A DNA stretch of 48,428 bases from Chloroflexota bacterium (lineage in GTDB: Bacteria; Chloroflexota; Anaerolineae; Promineifilales; Promineifilaceae). The stretch covers positions 1-48,428 of the forward strand of contig JAHDEN010000025.1 in the NCBI GenBank assembly GCA_020628815.1, written 5' to 3'. Every line of letters starts with the position of its first letter. Position 1 is the first letter of the stretch. The notes below the pieces were generated by a model. It worked only from the letters and a program-made list of their open reading frames with translations. It made no database searches and was not told the DNA's origin. The translations under genes were made by a program, and so were the position numbers. This document shows, in pieces, positions 1 through 7,061 of the stretch.

Positions 1-23
1 TGGGCACCCACGAGGGATGCCCA
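1..23. repeat. Short imperfect palindrome at window edge
   Basis: The first bases form a hairpin: TGGGCACCC pairs with GGATGCCCA, with one mismatch and a five-base loop. The wording (GGGC, then CCCACGAGGG) resembles the start of the dispersed repeat at about 42.5 kb (GGGCGCCCACAAGGG). It may be the end of another copy cut by the window edge. Bases 24-165 hold no gene that I can support. Confidence 0.4.
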
Positions 24-165
24 GGTGCAGCATGGTGTCAATTTGGCATAGATGATTTCTCTAAGAAACTGCTTGAGTTGATACATATGGGGCGCGGATG
101 GACGAAAGGCGTTGTCGCAATGACAATCAAACCCCATCGCCCAACCCGCCCCGCGACGAGAATAA

Positions 166-798
166 ATGATCAGTAAACATAGACTCGTTTTAATTTATGG
201 ACCTGGCTCTGGCTTTGGAAAAAGCACGCTTGGGCAAGCCTTAACCGAAGCCCTTTTAAAAGAAATAGATGACGTTGTGTTTTATGAAGAGCATGATGTG
301 TCCAAGATGCCGGTGTTTCAAGATTATGTAGCAAAAGTTGAATCGGGCGCGGGGGATGACACCGATTCTTTGTTAGCGTGTTGCACCGCGTTTTTATCCG
401 GCTTAACGAATAATCAATCACAGATTGTGGTGATGGATTCGACACTACCTTGTTGGGATTGGTTATTTTCGGCCGGATGTTCTGAGCAAGTGGTTGGGGC
501 ATTTACTCGCAAACTTTGTTCTCAACTGGCAGTGTTGAATCCGTTTTTGGTTATTGTTGAAGGAGATTTGGAGACGGCACTGGCTCGGGCGATTGGTGAT
601 CGTAGCGAAGAATGGGGTTTGAATTTAGCTGAAGCCCGAATGGGTAATCGAAATCTTGACTTGTTGCTGGAATATTTTTGTATGTTGCGAAAAGGGATGG
701 AGGCTGTCTTGCCTGTTTGGGAGTATAAAATGATGCGAGTTGATACAGTTGATCAAGCTATCGAAAAGTCGGTGAAGAATATTTTGGATGTATTATGA
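166..798 (+). CDS. P-loop NTPase of unknown function
   Basis: A 210-residue protein with a Walker A loop, GPGSGFGKST, at residues 12-21, directly after a first hydrophobic strand (LVLIY). This places it in the P-loop nucleotide-binding fold, probably the small-molecule kinase/adenylate-kinase-like group. A second hydrophobic strand, QIVVMDSTLP at about residue 86, could carry the Walker B aspartate, and NPFLVIVEGDLE looks like a later core strand. No signal peptide or membrane segment is visible. Its stop overlaps the hutI start (ATGA), so the two are translationally coupled, and the SDR gene overlaps hutI in turn. A role tied to histidine degradation or to the SDR substrate is only context. 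The start has a weak ribosome site (GAG, seven bases upstream). Substrate unknown. Confidence 0.8.
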   Translation: MISKHRLVLIYGPGSGFGKSTLGQALTEALLKEIDDVVFYEEHDVSKMPVFQDYVAKVESGAGDDTDSLLACCTAFLSGLTNNQSQIVVMDSTLPCWDWLFSAGCSEQVVGAFTRKLCSQLAVLNPFLVIVEGDLETALARAIGDRSEEWGLNLAEARMGNRNLDLLLEYFCMLRKGMEAVLPVWEYKMMRVDTVDQAIEKSVKNILDVL

Positions 799-2069
799 AT
801 GTTGATTTAATCTTAAAAAACGTGGGGCAATTAGTCCCTTGTACAGGCTCAGAAAAACCCTTGCGTGGCAAAGAAATGTCGGCCGTTGATTTAATTGAAA
901 ACGGCGCAATTGCTGTCGCTGATGGCAAAATCGTAGCGCTTGGAAACTCGGCCGAGATCAGCGCAAAATATGCGGCCGAACAAACGGTCGATTGTGAAGG
1001 CAATGCGGTTGTGCCCGGCTTTGTCGATTCTCACACTCACACCGTTTTTGGCGGGGATCGGGTGCATGAATTTGAAATGCGCATTAGTGGAGCGGACTAT
1101 ATGGAGATCATGGCGGCCGGTGGCGGCATTGTGAGCACCATGCGCCACACGCGGGAAGCCAGCGAAGATGCGCTGTTTGACTCAGCATTTCAACGACTGG
1201 ATCAGATGTTGGCCTTGGGGACGACTACGGTTGAAATTAAAACAGGGTATGGGTTGAACACAGAAACCGAGCTTAAAATACTCAAAGTCATCGAGCGGCT
1301 CGACAAGGCCCATCCGTGCACCCTAATCCCGACATTTTTAGGTGCACACACCCTGCCGCCAGAGTACAAAGAAGATCCGGCCGGTTATGTTGATTTGGTT
1401 GTGGATGAGATGATCCCGGCAGTGGCTGAGTGGTATACGCAGTCCCATTTTTCGGCCGAGGGTGTCCCCTTATTTGTCGATGTGTTTACTGAGGATCATG
1501 CGTTTGATGTGGCCCAGACCGAGCGAATTTTGCGGGCTGGGCAAGCGGCTGGCATGTTGACCACCATCCACGTAGACCAGTTTAATGCGTTTGGCGGTAC
1601 ACAGATGGCGACTGAATTAGGGGCGGTTTCGGCCGATCATTTAGATGTGTCTGGACCGGCCGAAATTGCCGCATTGGCTCAGTCTGGCACAATCGCTGTG
1701 CCGCTACCGGCCGCCAATTTTAACTTGGGCCACGACCTATCTGGGTATCCTGACGGCCGAGCGATGGTAGATGCTGGTTGTGCTTTGGCACTTGCTACTG
1801 ATCTAAATCCAGGCTCTGCTCCGTGCTACTCGATGCCGCTGGTGATGGCGATATCAAACCGTGTGATGCGCCTAACCCCGGCCGAAACATTGGTTGCTAG
1901 CACCATTAACTCGGCCCATGCGTGTGGGATGGCTGATCGAGTAGGGTCGATTGAAGTGGGGAAAGCGGCCGACTTGCTCATTCTTAAGGCGGCCGACTGG
2001 CGCCATCTCAGCTACTTTTTAGGCGGGAATCCGGTTGAAATGGTGATCAAAGCCGGGAGTGTGATCTGA
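795..2069 (+). CDS. hutI: Imidazolonepropionase (HutI)
   Basis: A 424-residue cytoplasmic amidohydrolase that opens 4-imidazolone-5-propanoate to N-formimino-L-glutamate, the third step of histidine degradation. The sequence shows the family metal-site order: HTH at residues 80-82 (FVDSHTHTVFGGDR), GAHTLPPEY, TTIHVDQFNAFGG and ATDLNPGS with its metal-binding aspartate. EIKTGYGLNTETE and AAGGGIVSTMRHTR are typical HutI segments. Length fits the family (about 400-420). It overlaps the P-loop gene by four bases and the SDR gene by one base, so all three are probably one mRNA. No other hut gene (hutH, hutU, hutG) is in the window, so the rest of the pathway must lie elsewhere. Confidence 0.96.
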   Translation: MNVDLILKNVGQLVPCTGSEKPLRGKEMSAVDLIENGAIAVADGKIVALGNSAEISAKYAAEQTVDCEGNAVVPGFVDSHTHTVFGGDRVHEFEMRISGADYMEIMAAGGGIVSTMRHTREASEDALFDSAFQRLDQMLALGTTTVEIKTGYGLNTETELKILKVIERLDKAHPCTLIPTFLGAHTLPPEYKEDPAGYVDLVVDEMIPAVAEWYTQSHFSAEGVPLFVDVFTEDHAFDVAQTERILRAGQAAGMLTTIHVDQFNAFGGTQMATELGAVSADHLDVSGPAEIAALAQSGTIAVPLPAANFNLGHDLSGYPDGRAMVDAGCALALATDLNPGSAPCYSMPLVMAISNRVMRLTPAETLVASTINSAHACGMADRVGSIEVGKAADLLILKAADWRHLSYFLGGNPVEMVIKAGSVI

Positions 2070-2908
2070 TGAGAATTTTGGTAACCGGAAGTTCTGGCAA
2101 TATCGGTTCGGCCGTGGCTGAGCATATTTCTCATCATGCAGAAGTGATTGGGCTTGATGTCCGGCCGGGTGAATTTACGACCCAGGTTGGTTCAATTGAA
2201 GATGTTGTGGAGCTTGAAAAAATTGTTCCTAGCGTAGATGGGATTATTCACTGCGCCGCTTTTTTAACACCTCATGTTGGGAGCGTGCCGGATCAGCGGT
2301 TTGTGGATGTCAACGTGCATGGCACTGAAAATCTGCTCAATTTAGCCGTCAAACATGGCGTTGGCCGATTTGTGTTTACCAGCACCACGTCAGTCTATGG
2401 ATGCTCTACTCGGCCGAAAACTGAAGCGGTTTGGGTCAATGAAGAGCTGGAGCCGAATTCAGAAGACATCTATGACCAAACTAAACTCCAAGCCGAAGCA
2501 CTGTGTGCCAATGCCGCCCAGAGCGGTCTGACTGTGGCCGTGATGCGTATGTCTCGCTGTTTCCCCGAGCCTGATCACTTGATGGCTTTTTATCGCCTGT
2601 ATCGGGGCGTAAACCGCATGGATGTGGCGCAGGCTCATTGGTTGGGGATATCGGCCGATTTAACCGGGTTTGATGTGTTTAACATTTCAAGCGATTCGCC
2701 TTTTCAGCCGTCTGACTGCTCCGATCTCTTAAGTGATCCATGGCCGGTTGTCAATCGTTATTTTCCAGAAAGCCAAGCAAAATTTGATCAATTGGGATGG
2801 GAAAAACCGAAATCGATTGATCGGGTTTATGTGATCGATAAAGCGAAAAAAATACTTGGGTATAGTCCAAAAGAAAATTTTGCAGAAATCATGAAAACGT
2901 ATGTGTAG
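2069..2908 (+). CDS. NAD-dependent epimerase/dehydratase (extended SDR)
   Basis: A 279-residue short-chain dehydrogenase/reductase of the extended type. The NAD-binding glycine motif GSSGNIG is at residues 7-13. The catalytic elements follow: TSTTSVYG with the active-site serine, and YDQTK (Tyr-x-x-x-Lys) around residue 137. Members act on nucleotide sugars, uronates or steroid-like substrates; the C-terminal part that sets specificity is not diagnostic by eye. It starts on the last base of the hutI stop (TGATG overlap). A galacturonokinase-like kinase and a sugar nucleotidyltransferase lie 85 bases downstream, which makes a sugar or uronate substrate plausible. A six-base hairpin (TAGCAC/GTGCTA) overlaps its stop and could be a weak terminator. 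Confidence 0.85.
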   Translation: MRILVTGSSGNIGSAVAEHISHHAEVIGLDVRPGEFTTQVGSIEDVVELEKIVPSVDGIIHCAAFLTPHVGSVPDQRFVDVNVHGTENLLNLAVKHGVGRFVFTSTTSVYGCSTRPKTEAVWVNEELEPNSEDIYDQTKLQAEALCANAAQSGLTVAVMRMSRCFPEPDHLMAFYRLYRGVNRMDVAQAHWLGISADLTGFDVFNISSDSPFQPSDCSDLLSDPWPVVNRYFPESQAKFDQLGWEKPKSIDRVYVIDKAKKILGYSPKENFAEIMKTYV

Positions 2909-2957
2909 CACCCAATCTTGTGCTAGTCATAAGGTTGATAATGATCGCTGCTCCTGA

Positions 2958-2992
2958 TTGATTGGAGACAGATTGCTGGATAAAATCAGCCT
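2958..2992 (+). promoter_or_regulatory. Candidate leaderless promoter of the kinase gene
   Basis: TTGATT at 2958-2963 and TAAAAT at 2981-2986 are separated by exactly 17 bases, close to the sigma-70 consensus. The ATG at 2993 lies seven bases past the -10 box, where transcription would start. There is no Shine-Dalgarno sequence. The mRNA would then begin at or next to the start codon. Confidence 0.55.
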
Positions 2993-4180
2993 ATGACCCA
3001 TTCATTCCAATCTCTTGAAAGCCAGGTGGAGCAGACCGTTGCAGGATTGCCGAGAGCTATGCAATCTCAAGCCAAAGTTATCGCTTCGCCATACCGTATT
3101 TGTCCAATTGGCGCGCACATTGATCATCAGGGTGGCCCCGTTTTGGGCGTTGCGATTGATGCTTATACGGTGCTTGCCTCTGCACCTTCGGCCGACAGTC
3201 GTGTCTGCTTAACTTCGGCCGATTTTGATGGGCAGATCGAGTTTGAGACAACCGATCCCGCCAAAATAAACGACTGGGGCCGCTATTGCCGTGGGGCGGT
3301 GTTTGCGCTGGAAAAGCTGTTTCCAAACAAAATTAAGCGCGGCTGGACCGGCCATATCTCCGGCCGATTATTGGGCGCAGGGCTCAGCTCATCAGCTTCG
3401 GCCGGGGTGGCTTATTTGATGGCTTTTGCTGAGGTTAACGATTTAAACTTGTCAAAAGCTGAGCTTGTGGAACTGGATCGTTTGATTGAAAATGAATATC
3501 TTGGGCTGAATAATGGGGTCCAGGATCAAACGACAATTATTTACGGCCGGGCCGACGGCATTATAAGGCAAGATACGGTGCAGCGTGAAGTTGAATATGC
3601 CAATCACCCTGCTAATTTGGCAGATGTGTCTTGGCTAGTCATTTTTTCTGGGTATACGCGGGAACTTACCTCATCCGATTTTAACAAGCGGGTGGGAGAG
3701 TGTTGGGAAGCGGCCGGATTGTTGACCGAGGGGGGAAAGATTTTGGGCGATGTAGCCGAGAATGTTTATAAGGCAAAGCGGGGCAACTTCCCCGATTATT
3801 TGATGCGGCGGGCTGACCATTTCTTTTCAGAATGCCGCCGGGTAAATAACGGATACGAAGCTTGGCGAGCGGGTGATTTTGAGCAGTTTGGTCGTCTAAT
3901 GGACCAATCCTGTGCCTCGTCGATCAATCAATATGAATGCGGCTCTGAACCATTGATACAACTGCATCAAATTGCATCAGAAACGGACGGAGTTTTGGGT
4001 AGCCGGTTCAGCGGTGGGGGATATGGGGGCTGTTTGCTGGCTTTATGTGATACTGAAAAAGCGGATCAAGCGATTGAAGGTATTTTAAAAGCCTACCGGC
4101 CGCTGTATCCTGAAAAAGCAGATGTATGCGCTGGCTGGATTGTTAACGGGGTTGATGGGGCGAGACTGATAAAAGGATAA
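2993..4180 (+). CDS. Galacturonokinase-like GHMP sugar kinase
   Basis: A 395-residue GHMP-family kinase. Motif 1 is PYRICPIGAHIDHQGG (residues 33-48), motif 2 GAGLSSSASAG (128-138), motif 3 GSRFSGGGYGGC (near 340). Classical galactokinases carry GRVNLIGEHTDY-like motif 1. The form here, with PYRICP-GAHIDHQGG, matches what I recall of plant galacturonokinase, as do DRLIENEYLGLNNG and INQYECGSEPLIQL. Expected reaction: ATP plus D-galacturonate gives alpha-D-galacturonate 1-phosphate in the cytoplasm. Galactokinase remains the alternative. The nucleotidyltransferase gene follows by seven bases and could convert the product to a UDP- or dTDP-sugar. Start chosen at the ATG just below a -10 box, with no ribosome site. 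Confidence 0.85.
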   Translation: MTHSFQSLESQVEQTVAGLPRAMQSQAKVIASPYRICPIGAHIDHQGGPVLGVAIDAYTVLASAPSADSRVCLTSADFDGQIEFETTDPAKINDWGRYCRGAVFALEKLFPNKIKRGWTGHISGRLLGAGLSSSASAGVAYLMAFAEVNDLNLSKAELVELDRLIENEYLGLNNGVQDQTTIIYGRADGIIRQDTVQREVEYANHPANLADVSWLVIFSGYTRELTSSDFNKRVGECWEAAGLLTEGGKILGDVAENVYKAKRGNFPDYLMRRADHFFSECRRVNNGYEAWRAGDFEQFGRLMDQSCASSINQYECGSEPLIQLHQIASETDGVLGSRFSGGGYGGCLLALCDTEKADQAIEGILKAYRPLYPEKADVCAGWIVNGVDGARLIKG

Positions 4181-4187
4181 ATGGGAA

Positions 4188-4931
4188 ATGATGACAGATA
4201 AAACAGATAATGGCCCAAAATTAGCCGTACTCCTCGCGGCCGGTCGTGGTAAACGGCTCCGGCCGTGGACCGATACAACGCCCAAGCCGCTCTTGCCAGT
4301 AGAAGGTCGGCCGACGCTTGATTTCACGCTGGCTGCGGTCAAAAAAGCTGGCATTAGGCAGGTTGTTTTTATTGTGGGGCATTTGGGTCAGCAAATAGTT
4401 GACTATGTTGGTGATGGTTCGGCTTGGGGGATTGAGCCCTACTTTTGCGAGCAAAAAGAACTTTTGGGGACGGCTCATGCGCTTAAGCAGGCGGCCGATG
4501 CTTTTCCTGACCTGTTTAGCAGCCACGGGTCATTTGTGTTGACCGCGACAGATTATCTTTTTGATTCAACCGTTTTGCTCGAGCTGGTTGAAACACAACA
4601 AACGGCCGATGCTGAGATTGTGGTGAGCCTGAAAGAGGTTCCGGAGTCAGAACTCTCCGGCCGGAGCAGTGTCCGATTTACCGGAGATTTTGATCTTCAA
4701 GAGATAGTTGAAAAACCGGCCGAGGGGCAGGCTCCTAGCCGATTTTCTGGATCCCTGACATTCCTTTTGCCCAGCAAGCTTGTCGGGTTACTCCCCACAA
4801 TGCAAATGTCACCCAGAGGTGAGTATGAGATCCAGGCGTTAATCAATCAGCTGATTTTGGATGGGGCAAAAGCCAAAGGGGTTTTGCAGGCAACCCCGGC
4901 CGAGTGGAAGCCTCCGTCTGATGCGAAGTAA
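4188..4931 (+). CDS. Sugar-1-phosphate nucleotidyltransferase
   Basis: A 247-residue NTP_transferase domain protein of the RmlA/GalU class. The nucleotide-binding loop LLAAGRGKRLRPWT is at residues 16-29, followed by TPKPLLPV, whose lysine contacts the phosphate. FVLTATDYLFD holds the conserved metal-binding aspartate region and EIVEKPAE the sugar-binding segment. It is shorter than GalU (about 290) and lacks any left-handed beta-helix domain. Expected reaction: NTP plus sugar 1-phosphate gives NDP-sugar and pyrophosphate. Encoded seven bases after the galacturonokinase-like gene, it probably uses that product, which would complete salvage to UDP-galacturonate. Nucleotide and sugar specificity cannot be read from sequence alone. 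Two adjacent ATG codons are possible starts. Confidence 0.88.
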   Translation: MMTDKTDNGPKLAVLLAAGRGKRLRPWTDTTPKPLLPVEGRPTLDFTLAAVKKAGIRQVVFIVGHLGQQIVDYVGDGSAWGIEPYFCEQKELLGTAHALKQAADAFPDLFSSHGSFVLTATDYLFDSTVLLELVETQQTADAEIVVSLKEVPESELSGRSSVRFTGDFDLQEIVEKPAEGQAPSRFSGSLTFLLPSKLVGLLPTMQMSPRGEYEIQALINQLILDGAKAKGVLQATPAEWKPPSDAK

Positions 4932-4936
4932 TCAAC

Positions 4937-5326
4937 ATGGCTCAGTACAAAATTTACGGTGTGCGTGAAAATTTAACCCCGATCCGAGAAAAGCTATCAG
5001 CGGTGATTCATTCTTGCTCAATGGACGCGCTTGGCTTGCCAGAGGATAAACGGGCTCATCGCTTCATCCATCTGGACAAAGAGGATTTTATGATGCCGGG
5101 CGGCCGGAGCAAGGCCTACACCATCCTTGAAATTTCAATGATTGAAGGACGCACGGCCGAAACCAAAAAGAAGCTGATCCATTTGCTGTTTGATCGGATT
5201 CAGGAGCAAGTGGGTATCACTCACATGGATTTGGAGATTTGTATTTATGAAAGCCCGCCCTGCAATTGGGGATTTAGAGGGATGCATGGGGATGAGATTA
5301 AACTGAGCTATAAGATAGACGTTTAA
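4937..5326 (+). CDS. Tautomerase-superfamily protein lacking Pro-1
   Basis: A 129-residue protein resembling the Tautomerase_2 group of the 4-oxalocrotonate tautomerase superfamily. The family pattern is visible: an N-terminal strand, LGLPEDKRAHRFIHLDKEDF, YTILEISMIEGRTAETKKKLIHLL, and a C-terminal ESPPCNWGFRG segment, where relatives have ENWSFG. In active tautomerases the residue after the initiator Met is the catalytic proline. Here the protein starts Met-Ala-Gln-Tyr, so that proline is absent. Function is therefore uncertain: it may be a non-catalytic homologue, or use a different base. It begins five bases after the nucleotidyltransferase stop and is the last gene before a strong hairpin. 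Confidence 0.75.
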   Translation: MAQYKIYGVRENLTPIREKLSAVIHSCSMDALGLPEDKRAHRFIHLDKEDFMMPGGRSKAYTILEISMIEGRTAETKKKLIHLLFDRIQEQVGITHMDLEICIYESPPCNWGFRGMHGDEIKLSYKIDV

Positions 5327-5346
5327 CTAATCGGATATAAACAAAA

Positions 5347-5378
5347 ACCGGCCGATGATTTTTAAATCACCGGCCGGT
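5347..5378. terminator. Convergent hairpin terminator
   Basis: Fifteen-base arms at 5347-5361 and 5364-5378 pair with a single mismatch around a two-base centre; each contains CCGGCCG. The hairpin sits between the converging tautomerase and livF genes, so it can serve both strands. A-rich flanks give a short U-run only on the minus strand. Bases 5391-5430 are low-complexity, with repeated AAAAGC/AGCC words. Confidence 0.6.
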
Positions 5379-5430
5379 AAAAGTTTAAACACCAAAAGCT
5401 AAAAGCCAAGAGCTATCAGCCAAAAGCCAT

Positions 5431-6141
5431 TTAATGATCCATTCCCAAATAAGCCTTTTGCACCACAGGATTTGTCTGCAGCGCCTTCGCCTCATCGGTC
5501 AGAACAATTTCGCCCGTCTGCAACACATAACCACGGTGAGCTACTTGAAGCGCCAAGTGAGCGTTTTGCTCAACGAGTAGAATCGTCACACCTTCTTTGT
5601 TGATCGATTCGATCGCGTCAAAGATCACATCCACCAAAACGGGGGCTAGACCCATTGACGGTTCATCCATGAGCAAGAGGCGGGGTTGAGACATGAGAGC
5701 ACGGGTTACCGCCAACATTTGCTGCTCACCACCAGACATGGTGCCTGCTAGCTGGCTGCGACGCTCGCCCAGACGAGGGAAAAGCTCGTATGATTTTTCG
5801 ATATCTGCTCGAATTCCGGCCGTGTCGTTCCGGTGGAACGCACCCATCTCAAGATTTTCTTCAACCGTTAACTTGGCAAATACACCACGCCCTTCAGGCA
5901 CAAGTGCAATCCCTTTGGATACCAGCTGATGCGGTTCAAAAGAGATTAGGTTTTCCCCTTCGAAGGTCATTGAGCCGACGCGCGGCCGCATCAAACCAGA
6001 AATGGTGCGTAGTGTGGTGCTTTTGCCCGCACCGTTACCACCAATCAGGGTAACCACTTCACCTTCGTTTACGGTTAAATTGATCCCTTTTAGGGCATGA
6101 ATGTTTCCGTAGTAGGAATGTACGTCTTTAACTTCCAGCAT
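5431..6141 (-). CDS. livF: Branched-chain amino acid ABC transporter ATPase LivF
   Basis: ATP-hydrolysing subunit of a Liv/HAAT importer, on the cytoplasmic face. It shows Walker A GGNGAGKST, signature MSGGEQQM (usually LSGGEQQ), Walker B LLLMDEPSMGL and the family box VPEGRGVFAKLTVEENL. About 236 residues, the normal length. The ORF could extend 13 residues upstream, but the ATG at 6141 is preceded by a good ribosome site (GAGGAGG, six bases away) and begins MLEVKDVHSYYG, as LivF proteins do. It overlaps the end of livG by 14 bases. It is the last gene of the minus-strand liv operon. Confidence 0.95.
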   Translation of the reverse strand: MLEVKDVHSYYGNIHALKGINLTVNEGEVVTLIGGNGAGKSTTLRTISGLMRPRVGSMTFEGENLISFEPHQLVSKGIALVPEGRGVFAKLTVEENLEMGAFHRNDTAGIRADIEKSYELFPRLGERRSQLAGTMSGGEQQMLAVTRALMSQPRLLLMDEPSMGLAPVLVDVIFDAIESINKEGVTILLVEQNAHLALQVAHRGYVLQTGEIVLTDEAKALQTNPVVQKAYLGMDH

Positions 6142-6940
6142 TTGCTGCCTCCTCTTTGGCCAAGGCTTGTGCCGCTTCACGGCCGAGATACGCTTCGATT
6201 ACGGTTGGATCGCGTTGAATTTCTAGTGGTAATCCTTCTGCGATCTTTTTCCCATAGTCGAGAACTGTGACTTTCTCAGAAATACCCATCACCACTTTCA
6301 TGTCATGTTCAATCATGAGGACGGTTATTCCCAAGTCGTCGCGCAAGCGCCGGATAAAGTCGGTGGTATCGGCTGTTTCGTTCGGATTCATTCCGGCCGT
6401 TGGCTCATCGAGCAGCAGCAATTTCGGCTTGCCGCCTAAAGCGCGTCCGATTTCTAAACGACGTTGATCGCCGTAGGGGAGGTTTTTGGCGAGCAAGTCA
6501 CCTTTGCCCCGCAGCCCTACAAACTCAAGCAAGCGTTTGGCTTCTTCTTCCGTTTCGCGCTCTTCTTTACGCACGGCCGGATTGCCAAAAATTGTGCCGA
6601 GCCAGCCGGTTTTTAGCTGTGGTTCTTGTCCAACCATCAGGTTTTCTAAAACCGTCATGTTGTTAAACAAGCGGATGTTTTGGAACGTCCGGGCGATCCC
6701 TTCGTGGGTGATCTGGTTGGTTTCTAATCCAACGATCGATTCCCCATCAAATTCCAAAGTCCCTTCATCAATCTGGTAGAAGCCGGTTAAACAGTTGAAA
6801 AAGGTTGTTTTACCCGCTCCATTTGGACCGATGATGCTGGAAATTGAACTGCGTGGTAATTCGTAATCCAAGTGGTTGGTGGCGACAAGACCGCCGAACC
6901 GTTTCACCACCTGATTTGCTACTAAAATATTATCAGACAT
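6128..6940 (-). CDS. livG: Branched-chain amino acid ABC transporter ATPase LivG
   Basis: The second ATPase of the Liv/HAAT importer (270 residues). Walker A GPNGAGKTT is at about residues 38-46. It also carries the LivG-specific GIARTFQNIRLFNNMTVLENLMVG, a signature reading LPYGDQRRLEIGRAL, Walker B LLLLDEPTAGMNP, and the switch histidine in MIEHDM. The C-terminus has a short charged tail ending in a region that encodes the livF ribosome site. Upstream, 121 bases separate it from livM. That spacer holds nested inverted repeats, so livG and livF may be made at a different level from livHM. Confidence 0.95.
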   Translation of the reverse strand: MSDNILVANQVVKRFGGLVATNHLDYELPRSSISSIIGPNGAGKTTFFNCLTGFYQIDEGTLEFDGESIVGLETNQITHEGIARTFQNIRLFNNMTVLENLMVGQEPQLKTGWLGTIFGNPAVRKEERETEEEAKRLLEFVGLRGKGDLLAKNLPYGDQRRLEIGRALGGKPKLLLLDEPTAGMNPNETADTTDFIRRLRDDLGITVLMIEHDMKVVMGISEKVTVLDYGKKIAEGLPLEIQRDPTVIEAYLGREAAQALAKEEAANAGS

Positions 6941-6957
6941 ATTTGTTTTAGCTTATT

Positions 6958-7050
6958 AGCCAATCAGCACACTCGCTTTGCTCGTTTTCAGCAAATCAGC
7001 AGATGTTTGATGTTGCAAACCTGCTGATTTAGCTAAAGGGCTGATTGGCT
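6958..7050. repeat. Nested inverted repeats in the livM-livG spacer
   Basis: An outer pair AGCCAATCAGC (6958-6968) / GCTGATTGGCT (7040-7050) encloses an inner pair AAATCAGCAG (6993-7002) / CTGCTGATTT (7021-7030); all arms match perfectly. The transcript between livM and livG would fold into a long hairpin. That could stabilise the upstream mRNA, attenuate transcription or mark a processing site. The repeated word AATCAGC suggests simple-sequence expansion. Confidence 0.6.
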
Positions 7051-7061
7051 GATCTCGCTTG

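Noticed and set aside
166..2908. Complete hut operon
   Set aside because: Only hutI is recognisable; the flanking P-loop and SDR genes are not known hut genes.
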